Below, piece after piece: positions 1-8,252 of a stretch of DNA of 50,903 nucleotides (within the stretch, counting starts at the first letter, position 1; each line of letters starts with the position of its first letter). Source of the DNA: Gammaproteobacteria bacterium (lineage in GTDB: Bacteria > Pseudomonadota > Gammaproteobacteria > SZUA-152); assembly GCA_021647705.1 (NCBI GenBank), contig JAKIUF010000032.1, positions 1-50,903 on the forward strand. The letters run 5' to 3'. A program made the translations under genes and the position numbers. The notes beneath the pieces were generated by a model. The model made no database searches. It was not told the origin of the DNA and saw only the letters and a list, made by a program, of their open reading frames with translations.

Positions 1-39
1 CAAGGGTGGGGTGGTAATGGCACGGGTGGAGTAGTTTCT

Positions 40-555
40 TTAATTTTCATCTGGCGGCAGAAAAATACGCTGCGGCTCACTGATGTCTGTTATGTTCACT
101 AAGTCCCATTGCTCGTTGTTGCGGTACAACCGTTTGTTTTTGTCCGGGTAATCCGCCACATCCTGTTCGAGCCGTTGCCCCATTACCAGGCATTGCAGCA
201 GGTCATCACCGTCGTTGATGATATTGTGTGCCGCTACGCCGCGCGGGAAACCAAGAAAATCTCCTGGCTCTACGGTGTAACGCTCACCATCGATGATGGC
301 CGTGCCCCAGCCAGAGAGAATGTAAACACACTCCTCCTCGTAAAAGTGTTTGTGATATTCCGTTGTGTCATGGCCGGGTTTTACGCTGATAATATGTACG
401 CCAATTTGCGTTAGGCCCACCGCATCGCCGAGAGATTTGTTAATGCGCACGGCATTGGGGTTGAGGAAATGAATCCGCTTTTCACCGGACATCGCAGTGA
501 TGTCGGTCGATTTTAATATGAGATTATGTTTGTTCACCTCGGATTTTCTCCTCAT
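40..555 (-). CDS. Cupin domain protein
   Basis: A 171-residue single-domain cupin. Motif 1 is visible as H68-x-H70 followed by acidic residues 73-75 and a Gly-rich turn. Motif 2 is the PGDF-to-H110 stretch (PRGVAAH), so a mononuclear metal site of the usual His-His-Glu-His type is likely. No signal peptide is seen, so it should be cytoplasmic. Its substrate cannot be told; cupins of this layout include sugar-binding, dioxygenase and regulatory proteins. The ATG at 555 has a weak AGAGA upstream. A GTG seven codons later has a better GGAG about ten bases before it, so the first six residues are uncertain. It is transcribed away from the Fic operon and has no functional partner in view. Confidence 0.88.
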   Translation of the reverse strand: MRRKSEVNKHNLILKSTDITAMSGEKRIHFLNPNAVRINKSLGDAVGLTQIGVHIISVKPGHDTTEYHKHFYEEECVYILSGWGTAIIDGERYTVEPGDFLGFPRGVAAHNIINDGDDLLQCLVMGQRLEQDVADYPDKNKRLYRNNEQWDLVNITDISEPQRIFLPPDEN

Positions 556-720
556 TTAATCTCTTTGGGTTCAATTCCCCGCAGTTTGTCCAGGAACGCC
601 GTTTTTGGTGTTATGAATACCGTCATTCTGACACAGGCCAGAATTCAGAGGCTCTGAAACCCTCGGGCACCGGCCTTTGTCAGTGTGATGTTAATATCTC
701 ATCAGTTTGCTGCGAGGCTG

Positions 721-800
721 TTTATTTTTTCTTTGCGTCCCTCGTGCCTTTGCGTTTATAACACGTCACTTGCCCGTGCCACGATAACATAGCCTTCCGG
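721..800 (+). repeat. Dispersed repeat, copy A
   Basis: A CTTTGCGT...CTTTGCGTTTATAACAC core is followed by a conserved tail (CACTTG, GT-CCAC, ATAACAT). The same tail recurs inverted near 21466-21520 and directly near 24154-24200. Only one arm of the palindromic core is present in this copy. Confidence 0.7.
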
Positions 801-919
801 GAGCTTAGGTCTCTGGATTCCGGCTAACAATATGCCGGAATAACGGTGTTTTCAGTTTTAAAGCGAAAATCATGATGCGATAGAGAGGTGCGCTTACTTT
901 CTCTGATATGACGACCTGT

Positions 920-984
920 TCGACATATAGGCAGCATATGTCGAAAATAATAGAATAGCTCGACATAAGTCCGCATAATGTCGA
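920..984. promoter_or_regulatory. Tandem palindromic operators upstream of fic
   Basis: Two 25-bp inverted repeats lie end to end. The first is TCGACATAT-N7-ATATGTCGA at 920-944, with perfect 9-bp arms. The second spans 960-984, with TCGACAT and ATGTCGA arms of 7 bp. Their centres are 40 bp apart, close to four helical turns, and the second ends about 50 bp before the fic start. This is the arrangement expected for cooperative binding of two dimers of a winged-helix regulator. The Fic protein has such a domain at its C-terminus, so autoregulation is an obvious possibility, but this is inference. Confidence 0.65.
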
Positions 985-1036
985 AACAACCAGCTACACG
1001 CCAACAACAATAATCAGGGATTACAGAATAGTTATT

Positions 1037-2197
1037 ATGCCAAGTTTTAATCCAGATCAGCCATACAACGCTTTGCCTGCCCTGCCGCCGAAGCAAGAGC
1101 TGGAAACCCGGGCGATCTGGAAATTATGCACAGAGGCCCGTGTCGCGCTGGCCGAGCTGAAACAGGTGGGTGAGCTGATTTCAAATCAGTCAATACTGAT
1201 AAACACCATACCCCTGCTGGAGGCACAAGCCAGCTCAGAGATCGAGAACATTGTTACCACCAGCGACCAGCTATTTCGCTTTGCCGATGCCGATATCAAT
1301 AATGGCACCAACCAAACAGACCCGGCGATTAAAGAAGCATTGCGTTATCGCACCGCCCTCTATCAAGGGTTCCATGCCCTGCAAAAGCGTCCGTTAAATG
1401 CCAGTCTGGCGGTAAAGCTCTGCTGCACCATCAAAGGCAGTGATCTGGATATTCGCCGTGTTCCCGGTACAACGCTTGCCAATGACCGAACCAGCGAAGT
1501 GATCTATACGCCGCCTGCTGGCGAAGCGATCCTGCGCCAGCTACTTGCCAACTGGGAACAGTTTCTCCACAACCATGACGAAATCGACCCGCTGGTACGC
1601 ATGGCTGTAGCGCATTATCAATTCGAAACAATTCACCCCTTTACCGACGGCAATGGCCGTACTGGTCGGCTGCTTAATATCCTCTATCTGGTCGATCAAA
1701 AACTGCTCAGTCTGCCGGTGCTTTACCTCTCACGACACATCATCCAAAACAAAGCCGACTACTACCGCCTGCTGTTGGGTGTCACCCAAAATAACCACTG
1801 GCATGAGTGGATCACCTTCATGCTCACCGCCGTCAAAGAGACCGCCCACTGGACCACGGCAAAGATACGTGCAGTACGCCAGTTGCAAGAACAGGCCGTT
1901 GACTGTGTGCGCCAGCAACAGCCTGCTATCTATAGCCAGGAGCTGATCGATCAGATCTTCATCCAGCCCTATTGCCGTATTGGAAATCTGGTCGATGCAG
2001 GCATTGGCCACCGTGAAACCGTTTCAAAGTACCTTAAAGCGTTATGTGATATTGGTATGTTGCAAGAGGTTAAAGCAGGCAGGGAGAAATTGTTTGCGCA
2101 TACCAGGTTGTTGCAACTGCTGACAACGGACAGTGATGAAAAGAATAGCAATAAATTGACCCCGTACAGCGAGGCTAAAAGTGGAACGCTGGAGTAA
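1037..2197 (+). CDS. Fic family AMP-transferase with C-terminal winged helix
   Basis: A 386-residue Fic/DOC protein. The core motif HPFTDGNGRTGR at residues 200-211 carries the catalytic His200 and is a complete HPFxDGNGRxxR. An inhibitory-helix motif S-x-x-x-E-N at residues 66-71 marks it as a class II (N-terminally self-inhibited) Fic protein that probably transfers AMP from ATP to hydroxyl side chains. Residues about 300-375 form a winged-helix-like region (IGHRETVSKYLKAL) typical of Fic proteins that may bind DNA. No separate antitoxin gene precedes it, which fits self-inhibition. It is first in a run of five co-directional genes, ending 6 bp before the methyltransferase start, so it is probably co-transcribed with them. 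Whether it is part of the defence module or only regulates it is not known. Confidence 0.93.
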   Translation: MPSFNPDQPYNALPALPPKQELETRAIWKLCTEARVALAELKQVGELISNQSILINTIPLLEAQASSEIENIVTTSDQLFRFADADINNGTNQTDPAIKEALRYRTALYQGFHALQKRPLNASLAVKLCCTIKGSDLDIRRVPGTTLANDRTSEVIYTPPAGEAILRQLLANWEQFLHNHDEIDPLVRMAVAHYQFETIHPFTDGNGRTGRLLNILYLVDQKLLSLPVLYLSRHIIQNKADYYRLLLGVTQNNHWHEWITFMLTAVKETAHWTTAKIRAVRQLQEQAVDCVRQQQPAIYSQELIDQIFIQPYCRIGNLVDAGIGHRETVSKYLKALCDIGMLQEVKAGREKLFAHTRLLQLLTTDSDEKNSNKLTPYSEAKSGTLE

Positions 2198-2203
2198 GCA
2201 ACA

Positions 2204-4987
2204 TTGAACGCGGTTGAAATAGAAGAAGCCATTGCCCACTTAGCCGAACAGTCGTTCGATGCGGAGGCATTTCCGTTTGCCTTTTTAGAGGCTTTTGGTA
2301 ATAAGAAGACCACCATCAAGCGCCTTAAAACCGGTTCGTCTAATGCCTCAGATATTGATGGTGGTGTGCTGCAACGCAGCAATATTCATATCGCGGTGTG
2401 TGGCGAGGGGGATGTAACCAACACACTTGGTCAACTCAAGGCCAGCCCCACCACCAGTAAGGCCAAGGCCAGGTTTGTGTTGGCGACGGATGGCGTAACC
2501 CTTGAAGCTGAAGATCTCACCTCAGGTGAGCCTCCCATCGTCTGTCACTATTCAGACTTCCCCAACCACTTCGGTTTCTTTCTGCCGCTGGCGGGCATTA
2601 CCACCGTCAAACAAATCCGCAACAACCCCATCGACATTCAGGCCACGGGTCGTTTGAATCGCCTCTATGTTCAACTGCTAAAAGACAATGAAGAGTGGGC
2701 CAGCGAAGCCCGCCGCCATGACATGAACCACTTCATGGCGCGGCTGATCTTCTGCTTTTTCGCCGAAGACACCGACATCTTCAACAGCGACAATCGGTTT
2801 ACCGCCACCATCGAGCAGATGAGCGACAGCCGTTCAGACAACACCGAGTATGTGTTGGGTGAACTGTTTCGCGCCATGGACATCCATCCAGATGATCGAG
2901 CAACCGCCAACCTGCGCAACTGGGCTGATGACTTTCCCTACGTCAACGGCGGCCTGTTTACGGGTAACAAAGAGATTCCACGCTTTAGCCGCATCGCCCG
3001 CTCCTACCTGCTTCACGCCGGTCGTTTGAACTGGAAAGAGATCAACCCCGACATCTTCGGCTCCATGATCCAGGCCGTCGCCAATGACGATGAACGCGGC
3101 GAGCTGGGGATGCACTACACCAGCGTGCCCAACATCCTCAAAGTGCTGAACCCGCTGTTTCTGGATGATTTGCGCGAACAGTTGGAACAGGCCGGAGAGA
3201 ACCCTCGCAAGCTGTTAAACCTGCGCAAGCGCATCGCCAACATCCGTGTGTTTGACCCCGCCTGCGGCTCGGGCAATTTTCTGGTGATCGCCTATATCCA
3301 GATGCGCGAGATCGAGGCCGAAATCCTGCGCCGACGCGGCGAGGCTAACCAAAAATCGTGGATCAGGCTGGAGAACTTTTACGGCATCGAATTAAAGGAC
3401 TTTGCGGTGGAGGTTGCTCGGCTCTCCCTGCTGATTGCCGAGTTTCAGTGCGATGTGCGTTTGATCGGGCAAAAGGAGGCCAAGGCGCTGGTGCTGCCGT
3501 TGAAAAAAACCGGCCAGATTCACCAGGGTAATGCTTTGCGTATGGATTGGCTTGAAGTCTGTCCGCCGACAAAGCTGGTTGAACAGGTGCGTGAAGACTT
3601 GTTTGATGATGTTCCAGAGAAATCAGATATAGAGTTTGATGGGCAAGATGCAGAGACCTATATTTGTGGAAACCCCCCGTACAAGGAGAGTCAAACCCAA
3701 AATACAGAGCAAAAAACTGACTTAGACTTGCTTTTCAAAGGGCATGTTCGTTCTGCAAAACAACTTGATTATGTCTCCGGTTGGTTTTTCAAAGCAGCAC
3801 AGTATGGCAAAGCCACAAATTGTGTGAGTGCCTTCGTCAGCACAAACTCAATTTGCCAAGGCCGTATTGTATCTATTCTTTGGCCGCTTATATTCCAAAC
3901 AGGCTGCGAAATAGTTTTTGCCCATACTTCTTTTAAGTGGGCCAATTTGGCTGCTCATAATGCGGGGGTTACAGTTGTAATCGTTGGCGTTGGTTCATCT
4001 ACTAAGTCTCAGCGCTGTCTGTACTCCGAAAATGAAGACGGAGAAACTAATGTCCAAAACGTAGGGGCAATTAACCCGTACCTTACGCCTGGAATAAAAA
4101 CAATCGTCGAGAAACGAACAAAGCCTCTTGGTAGCCTGTCAACAATGGACTTTGGAAATATGCCCGTTGATGGCGGCGCATTGTTGCTTAGTAGAAGCAC
4201 CTTGGAAGGTATGTCTATTACACAGGAACAAAAAGAGCGCTTTATTAAAAATGTTTTTGGGTCTTCTGAATTTATTCGGGGAACAAAAAGATTTTGTTTA
4301 TGGATCACTGAGCACGAATTAGATGATGCACAATCTATCGACTCTATTTGCAAACGAATATATCAAGTGAAATCTTTTCGTTTGCAAAGCAAGGATTCTG
4401 GAACCAGGGCTCTTTCTTCATATCCCTACAGGTTCAGGGAGCAAAAATATGGCTCTGTTCATACCATAATTGTTCCAAGTGTCAGCTCAGAAAATCGTAG
4501 CTACTTACCCGTTGGTTTGTTGGATAATAAATCAGTAGTAACCAATCTTGCATTCGCCCTCTACGACGCCCCACTCTGGAACATGGCTCTAATCGCGTCC
4601 CGCATTCATTTAGTCTGGATAGCGACAGTATGCGGAAAAATGAAAACGGACTTTCGTTATTCCAACACCCTCGGCTGGAACACCTTCCCCGTCCCACCCC
4701 TCACCGAAAAAAACAGAGCCGACCTGACCCGCTGTGCCGAAGAGATCCTGCTGGCACGGGAAGCGCACTTTCCGGCCACCATTGCCGATCTCTACGCCCC
4801 CGACAAGATGCCGGATAATCTGCGCCGCGCCCATGAGCGCAATGATGAGGTGCTGGAGCGCATCTACATCGGTCGCCGTTTTAAAAACGATACCGAGCGG
4901 TTGGAGAAGCTGTTTGATCTCTACACCAAAATGACAACAGGCGCGGCCAAGTCAGGCGCGAAAGTGACAAGGGGGAAGCGCGCATGA
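2204..4987 (+). CDS. MmeI-like class I DNA methyltransferase (N6-adenine type)
   Basis: A 927-residue enzyme with the layout of MmeI/type IIL proteins. It has an N-terminal region, a helical spacer (HFMARLIFCFFAEDT, about 177-190), GMHYTS at 302-307, SAM motif I DPACGSGNF at 351-359, catalytic NPPY at 490-493, a target-recognition region (about 560-830) and a C-terminal MmeI-like tail (LYAPDKMPDNLRRAH). NPPY points to N6-adenine methylation. I see no clear PD-(D/E)XK triad in the first 160 residues, so the nuclease may be supplied in trans by the next gene. It starts with TTG at 2204, with GGAG nine bases before it inside the fic stop region. Its stop overlaps the next start (ATGA). DNA coding for about 3590-4650 is visibly more AT-rich than its flanks, suggesting an exchanged recognition domain. 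Confidence 0.93.
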   Translation: MNAVEIEEAIAHLAEQSFDAEAFPFAFLEAFGNKKTTIKRLKTGSSNASDIDGGVLQRSNIHIAVCGEGDVTNTLGQLKASPTTSKAKARFVLATDGVTLEAEDLTSGEPPIVCHYSDFPNHFGFFLPLAGITTVKQIRNNPIDIQATGRLNRLYVQLLKDNEEWASEARRHDMNHFMARLIFCFFAEDTDIFNSDNRFTATIEQMSDSRSDNTEYVLGELFRAMDIHPDDRATANLRNWADDFPYVNGGLFTGNKEIPRFSRIARSYLLHAGRLNWKEINPDIFGSMIQAVANDDERGELGMHYTSVPNILKVLNPLFLDDLREQLEQAGENPRKLLNLRKRIANIRVFDPACGSGNFLVIAYIQMREIEAEILRRRGEANQKSWIRLENFYGIELKDFAVEVARLSLLIAEFQCDVRLIGQKEAKALVLPLKKTGQIHQGNALRMDWLEVCPPTKLVEQVREDLFDDVPEKSDIEFDGQDAETYICGNPPYKESQTQNTEQKTDLDLLFKGHVRSAKQLDYVSGWFFKAAQYGKATNCVSAFVSTNSICQGRIVSILWPLIFQTGCEIVFAHTSFKWANLAAHNAGVTVVIVGVGSSTKSQRCLYSENEDGETNVQNVGAINPYLTPGIKTIVEKRTKPLGSLSTMDFGNMPVDGGALLLSRSTLEGMSITQEQKERFIKNVFGSSEFIRGTKRFCLWITEHELDDAQSIDSICKRIYQVKSFRLQSKDSGTRALSSYPYRFREQKYGSVHTIIVPSVSSENRSYLPVGLLDNKSVVTNLAFALYDAPLWNMALIASRIHLVWIATVCGKMKTDFRYSNTLGWNTFPVPPLTEKNRADLTRCAEEILLAREAHFPATIADLYAPDKMPDNLRRAHERNDEVLERIYIGRRFKNDTERLEKLFDLYTKMTTGAAKSGAKVTRGKRA

Positions 4988-6054
4988 GCAATGAGACAGG
5001 TGATCAACCCATCCGCCTGACACCGCCCCCCGAGGGCTACGCCGACTGGCTGATTGAACTCAAGGGGCGCATTCATAGCGCCCGGCAGCGCGCCACGCTG
5101 GCGGTCAACCGCGAACTGGTACTGCTCTACTGGCAGATCGGCCGCGACATTCTGGCACGACAGGCGGAAGCGGGCTGGGGCGCGAAGGTGATCGAGCGGT
5201 TGGCGCAGGATTTGCGCACCGCCTTTCCCGAGATGAAGGGGTTTTCGCCGCGTAATCTCAAATACATGCGCGCCTTTGCCGAGGCCTGGCCGGATGCCGA
5301 ATTTGTGCAAGAGGTGCTTGCACAATTACCCTGGTATCACCAGTTGGCGCTGCTGGATAAGTTGCCCGACCTCGAAACCCGCCGCTGGTATGCGGCTAAA
5401 GCGATTGAACACAATTGGTCGCGTAATATTCTGGTGATGCAGATCGAAACCCGCCTGCTGGAACGCAGCGGCACGGCGGTCACTAATTTCGCCACCAGCC
5501 TGCCCAAGCCTCACTCCGACCTGGCCCGCGAATCGCTGAAAGACCCTTACCGTTTCGACTTTCTGGGCCTCAGCGATGAAGCGCAGGAGCGCGAGGTCGA
5601 GAACGCCCTGGTGAAGCATGTCACCGAGTTTCTGCTGGAACTTGGCGCGGGGTTCGCGTTCGTCGGGCGGCAGCTGCTGCTGGACGTGGGCGGTGACGAG
5701 TTTTTCATCGACCTGTTGTTCTACCACCTCAAGCTGCGCTGCTATGTGGTGATTGAACTCAAGGGCGGCAAATTCAGACCTGAGCACCTGGGGCAGTTGG
5801 GCTTTTACCTCACCGCGGTAGATGCCCAGATCAGGCACCCGCAGGATGGCCCGACCATCGGCCTGCTGCTATGCAAGAGCAAGAACAGGGTCGTGGCCGA
5901 ATATGCGCTGCGCGACAACGCTCAACCCATCGGTGTGGCCGAATATCAACTGGTGGAGTCCTTGCCCAGGGAGTTGCAGACCAGCCTGCCCAGCATCGAG
6001 CAGATTGAGCACGAGCTGTCGGGTGGCGACTCATCCATCGACGATGACGCATAA
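4984..6054 (+). CDS. YhcG/DUF1016 family PD-(D/E)XK nuclease
   Basis: A 356-residue protein. It has a DUF1016 N-terminal helical domain (about 20-180, with RGRIHSARQRATLAVNRELV-type helices) and a C-terminal PD-(D/E)XK nuclease domain. The likely metal-binding residues are D243 (FIDLL), E258 and K260 (IELK), followed by Q271 (QLGFY). Family members act as nucleases or Holliday-junction-type factors and occur next to restriction-modification genes. Here the gene overlaps the methyltransferase by 4 bp, so the two are translationally coupled. It is the best candidate for the cutting subunit. Length is normal for the family and the ends look intact. Confidence 0.92.
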   Translation: MSNETGDQPIRLTPPPEGYADWLIELKGRIHSARQRATLAVNRELVLLYWQIGRDILARQAEAGWGAKVIERLAQDLRTAFPEMKGFSPRNLKYMRAFAEAWPDAEFVQEVLAQLPWYHQLALLDKLPDLETRRWYAAKAIEHNWSRNILVMQIETRLLERSGTAVTNFATSLPKPHSDLARESLKDPYRFDFLGLSDEAQEREVENALVKHVTEFLLELGAGFAFVGRQLLLDVGGDEFFIDLLFYHLKLRCYVVIELKGGKFRPEHLGQLGFYLTAVDAQIRHPQDGPTIGLLLCKSKNRVVAEYALRDNAQPIGVAEYQLVESLPRELQTSLPSIEQIEHELSGGDSSIDDDA

Positions 6055-6100
6055 TGAATTTACTGAAGGCAATGCCATGAATCAAACCGTACCTTTGCTG

Positions 6101-6176
6101 GTTCCCATGCTCCTGCGTGGGAACCCATACCGCGCTTACGGCTGGTCTGCATTCCCTCGCGGAGCATGGAAACGAG
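6101..6176. repeat. REP-like palindromic element
   Basis: GTTCCCA (6101-6107) pairs with TGGGAAC (6118-6124), forming one hairpin. The outer arms GTTCCCATGCTCC (6101-6113) and GGAGCATGGAAAC (6161-6173) are inverted with one mismatch. It fills the only sizeable gap in the five-gene island. Elements of this look are common short extragenic repeats in gammaproteobacteria and are mobilised by RAYT transposases; a RAYT-type gene lies at the right end of this window. It may partly uncouple transcription of the last two genes from the first three. Confidence 0.75.
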
Positions 6177-6200
6177 AAAAGAGTTACTTAATAGGAAAAT

Positions 6201-8252
6201 ATGATGGCAGATAAATCGATCCCTCACGTCTCTGTTAACTATGCCCGCACTGGCCGTTCAAAAAAATCCAACGAGCTGGGTATGCGAGTGATGCAGGAAC
6301 GCGCTTATGAAAAACGTGGCGAACAATATTTATTGATTAAATCACCACCGGCCTCAGGTAAAAGCCGGGCGCTGATGTTTATTGCGCTGGATAAGTTGCA
6401 CAATCAGGGTTTAACGCAGGCGATTATCGTGGTGCCGGAAAAATCCATCGGCGCGAGTTTTAATAATGAGCCGCTGCGTCAATTCGGCTTTTGGGCTGAC
6501 TGGCAGGTTGAACCGAAATGGAACCTCTGCAATGCACCGGGTGAAGATGGCGGCAAGGTCAATTCCGTAAAGGCGTTTTTAGCGAGCAATGACAAAGTGC
6601 TGGTCTGTACTCACGCCACCTTACGTTTTGCGGTGGATCGTTTTGGTGTGGCCGCCTTTGATAATCGCTTGATTGCGGTGGATGAGTTTCATCATGTCAG
6701 TGCCAATCCAGACAATAAGCTAGGCGCACATCTTGGTCAGTTTCTTGCCCGCAATAAAGTGCATATTGTGGCGATGACCGGCTCCTATTTCCGTGGTGAT
6801 GCGGTGGCAGTGTTGACACCGCAGGATGAGGCTAATTTCGAAACCATCACCTACACCTACTACGAACAGCTTAACGGTTATGAATATCTGAAAACGCTGG
6901 ATATCGGTTATTACTTCTACTCGGGCGCTTACTCGAATGAGATCCTGAGTGTGTTAGATCCTAACGAAAAAACCATCATCCATATTCCCAATGTTAATTC
7001 GCGTGAAAGCACCAAGGATAAGATCAAGGAAGTCGAACATATTATTGAGGAGCTGGGCAGCTGGAAAGGCATTGACCCTGAGACGGGTTTTCATCTGGTT
7101 GAGGCATCGAATGGGAAAATAATCAAAATTGCCGACCTGGTGGATGATGATGCGGCTAGGCGCGATAAGGTATCCACGGCGTTAAAGCTGCCGGAGGCCA
7201 AGCATAATCGCGACCATGTGGATATCATCATTGCACTGGGCATGGCCAAAGAAGGCTTTGACTGGATCTGGTGCGAACATGCGCTGACGGTAGGTTATCG
7301 CTCCAGCCTGACCGAGATTATCCAGATCATCGGTCGTGCTACCCGTGATGCCAAAGGTAAAACTCATGCCCGCTTTACCAATCTGATTGCCGAACCCAAT
7401 GCCGAAGAAGAGGCGGTGGTGGATGCGGTCAACGATACCTTAAAGGCCATTGCTGCCAGTTTGCTGATGGAACAGGTGCTTGCGCCCAGGTTTAACTTCA
7501 CCCCTAAAAACAAACAGAGTGGCCCGGTTGATGGATACGACTATGGGGAGAATGGCTACGATCCAAAAAGTAGTAATGTTGGCTTTAATGAATCAACCGG
7601 CCAATTTCAAATTGAGATTAAGGGGCTGGTCGCACCAAAGAGTGACGATGCCCAGCGTATTTGTCAGGAAGACCTGAACGAAGTGATTACGGCCTTTGTG
7701 CAAGATAAAACAACGCTTGAACGCGGCCTGTTTGATCAAGAGATGGTGCCTGAAGAACTGACCCAGGTGCGCATGGCGACGATTGTGAAAGAGAAATACC
7801 CTGAGCTGGATGATGAAGATCAGGAGGCGGTTCGCCAACATGCGATTGCTGCCCTTAATTTGACGCAAAAGGCCAAAGAGGTTGTGAATGGCAGTGATGA
7901 GTTACAGAAGAGTGGCAGCACGGCCTTGATCGACGGAGTGCGAAAATTTGCCATGGATGTGCGTGACCTGGATATCGATTTAATTGATCGCATCAACCCA
8001 TTCAATGAGGCCTATGCGGTGCTTTCCAAAGCCATGACCGAAGAGAGTTTGAAACAGGTGGCTGCGGTCATTTCCGCCAAACGTATCAACCTCAGCCTCG
8101 AAGATGCCCGCATGTTAGCCAAGCGCGCTTTGACGTTTAAGCAAGAGCGTAATCGGTTGCCATCGCTAACCTCTCAAGACCCCTGGGAAAAACGCATGGC
8201 TGAAGGAATCGCCTACTTGCAGCAAAAGGCAAAGGAGGCGAAGGGTGATTGA
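6201..8252 (+). CDS. DEAD/DEAH-box-type superfamily 2 helicase
   Basis: A 683-residue SF2 ATPase resembling type III restriction helicase subunits. It has Walker A PPASGKS (49-55), motif II DEFHH (161-165), motif III AMTGS (191-195), motif V GMAKEGFDW (347-355) and motif VI IGRATRD (377-383). The C-terminal 280 residues are unassigned, helical and charged. It has no nuclease motif of its own. AGGA lies five bases before ATG 6201; a second in-frame ATG follows at 6204. Its last codons overlap the next gene by 8 bp, so it very likely works with the GIY-YIG protein. It may translocate on DNA for the nuclease(s) of this island. Confidence 0.92.
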   Translation: MMADKSIPHVSVNYARTGRSKKSNELGMRVMQERAYEKRGEQYLLIKSPPASGKSRALMFIALDKLHNQGLTQAIIVVPEKSIGASFNNEPLRQFGFWADWQVEPKWNLCNAPGEDGGKVNSVKAFLASNDKVLVCTHATLRFAVDRFGVAAFDNRLIAVDEFHHVSANPDNKLGAHLGQFLARNKVHIVAMTGSYFRGDAVAVLTPQDEANFETITYTYYEQLNGYEYLKTLDIGYYFYSGAYSNEILSVLDPNEKTIIHIPNVNSRESTKDKIKEVEHIIEELGSWKGIDPETGFHLVEASNGKIIKIADLVDDDAARRDKVSTALKLPEAKHNRDHVDIIIALGMAKEGFDWIWCEHALTVGYRSSLTEIIQIIGRATRDAKGKTHARFTNLIAEPNAEEEAVVDAVNDTLKAIAASLLMEQVLAPRFNFTPKNKQSGPVDGYDYGENGYDPKSSNVGFNESTGQFQIEIKGLVAPKSDDAQRICQEDLNEVITAFVQDKTTLERGLFDQEMVPEELTQVRMATIVKEKYPELDDEDQEAVRQHAIAALNLTQKAKEVVNGSDELQKSGSTALIDGVRKFAMDVRDLDIDLIDRINPFNEAYAVLSKAMTEESLKQVAAVISAKRINLSLEDARMLAKRALTFKQERNRLPSLTSQDPWEKRMAEGIAYLQQKAKEAKGD

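Larger units (their letters stand above)
556..1036. other. Intergenic region between cupin and fic genes
   Basis: This stretch holds no convincing gene. It contains one copy of the dispersed repeat (about 721-800) and two tandem palindromes (920-984) that sit just upstream of the fic gene. The short minus-strand frame at 824-1096 overlaps the palindromes and looks like chance. Confidence 0.7.

Noticed and set aside
1037-2197. Fic gene as half of a toxin-antitoxin pair
   Set aside because: The inhibitory helix is inside the protein itself and no small antitoxin ORF precedes it.
5822-6214. A plus-strand frame ending in a short peptide after 6076
   Set aside because: Its 3' part is a translation of the REP-like element and its 5' part is out of frame inside the DUF1016 gene.
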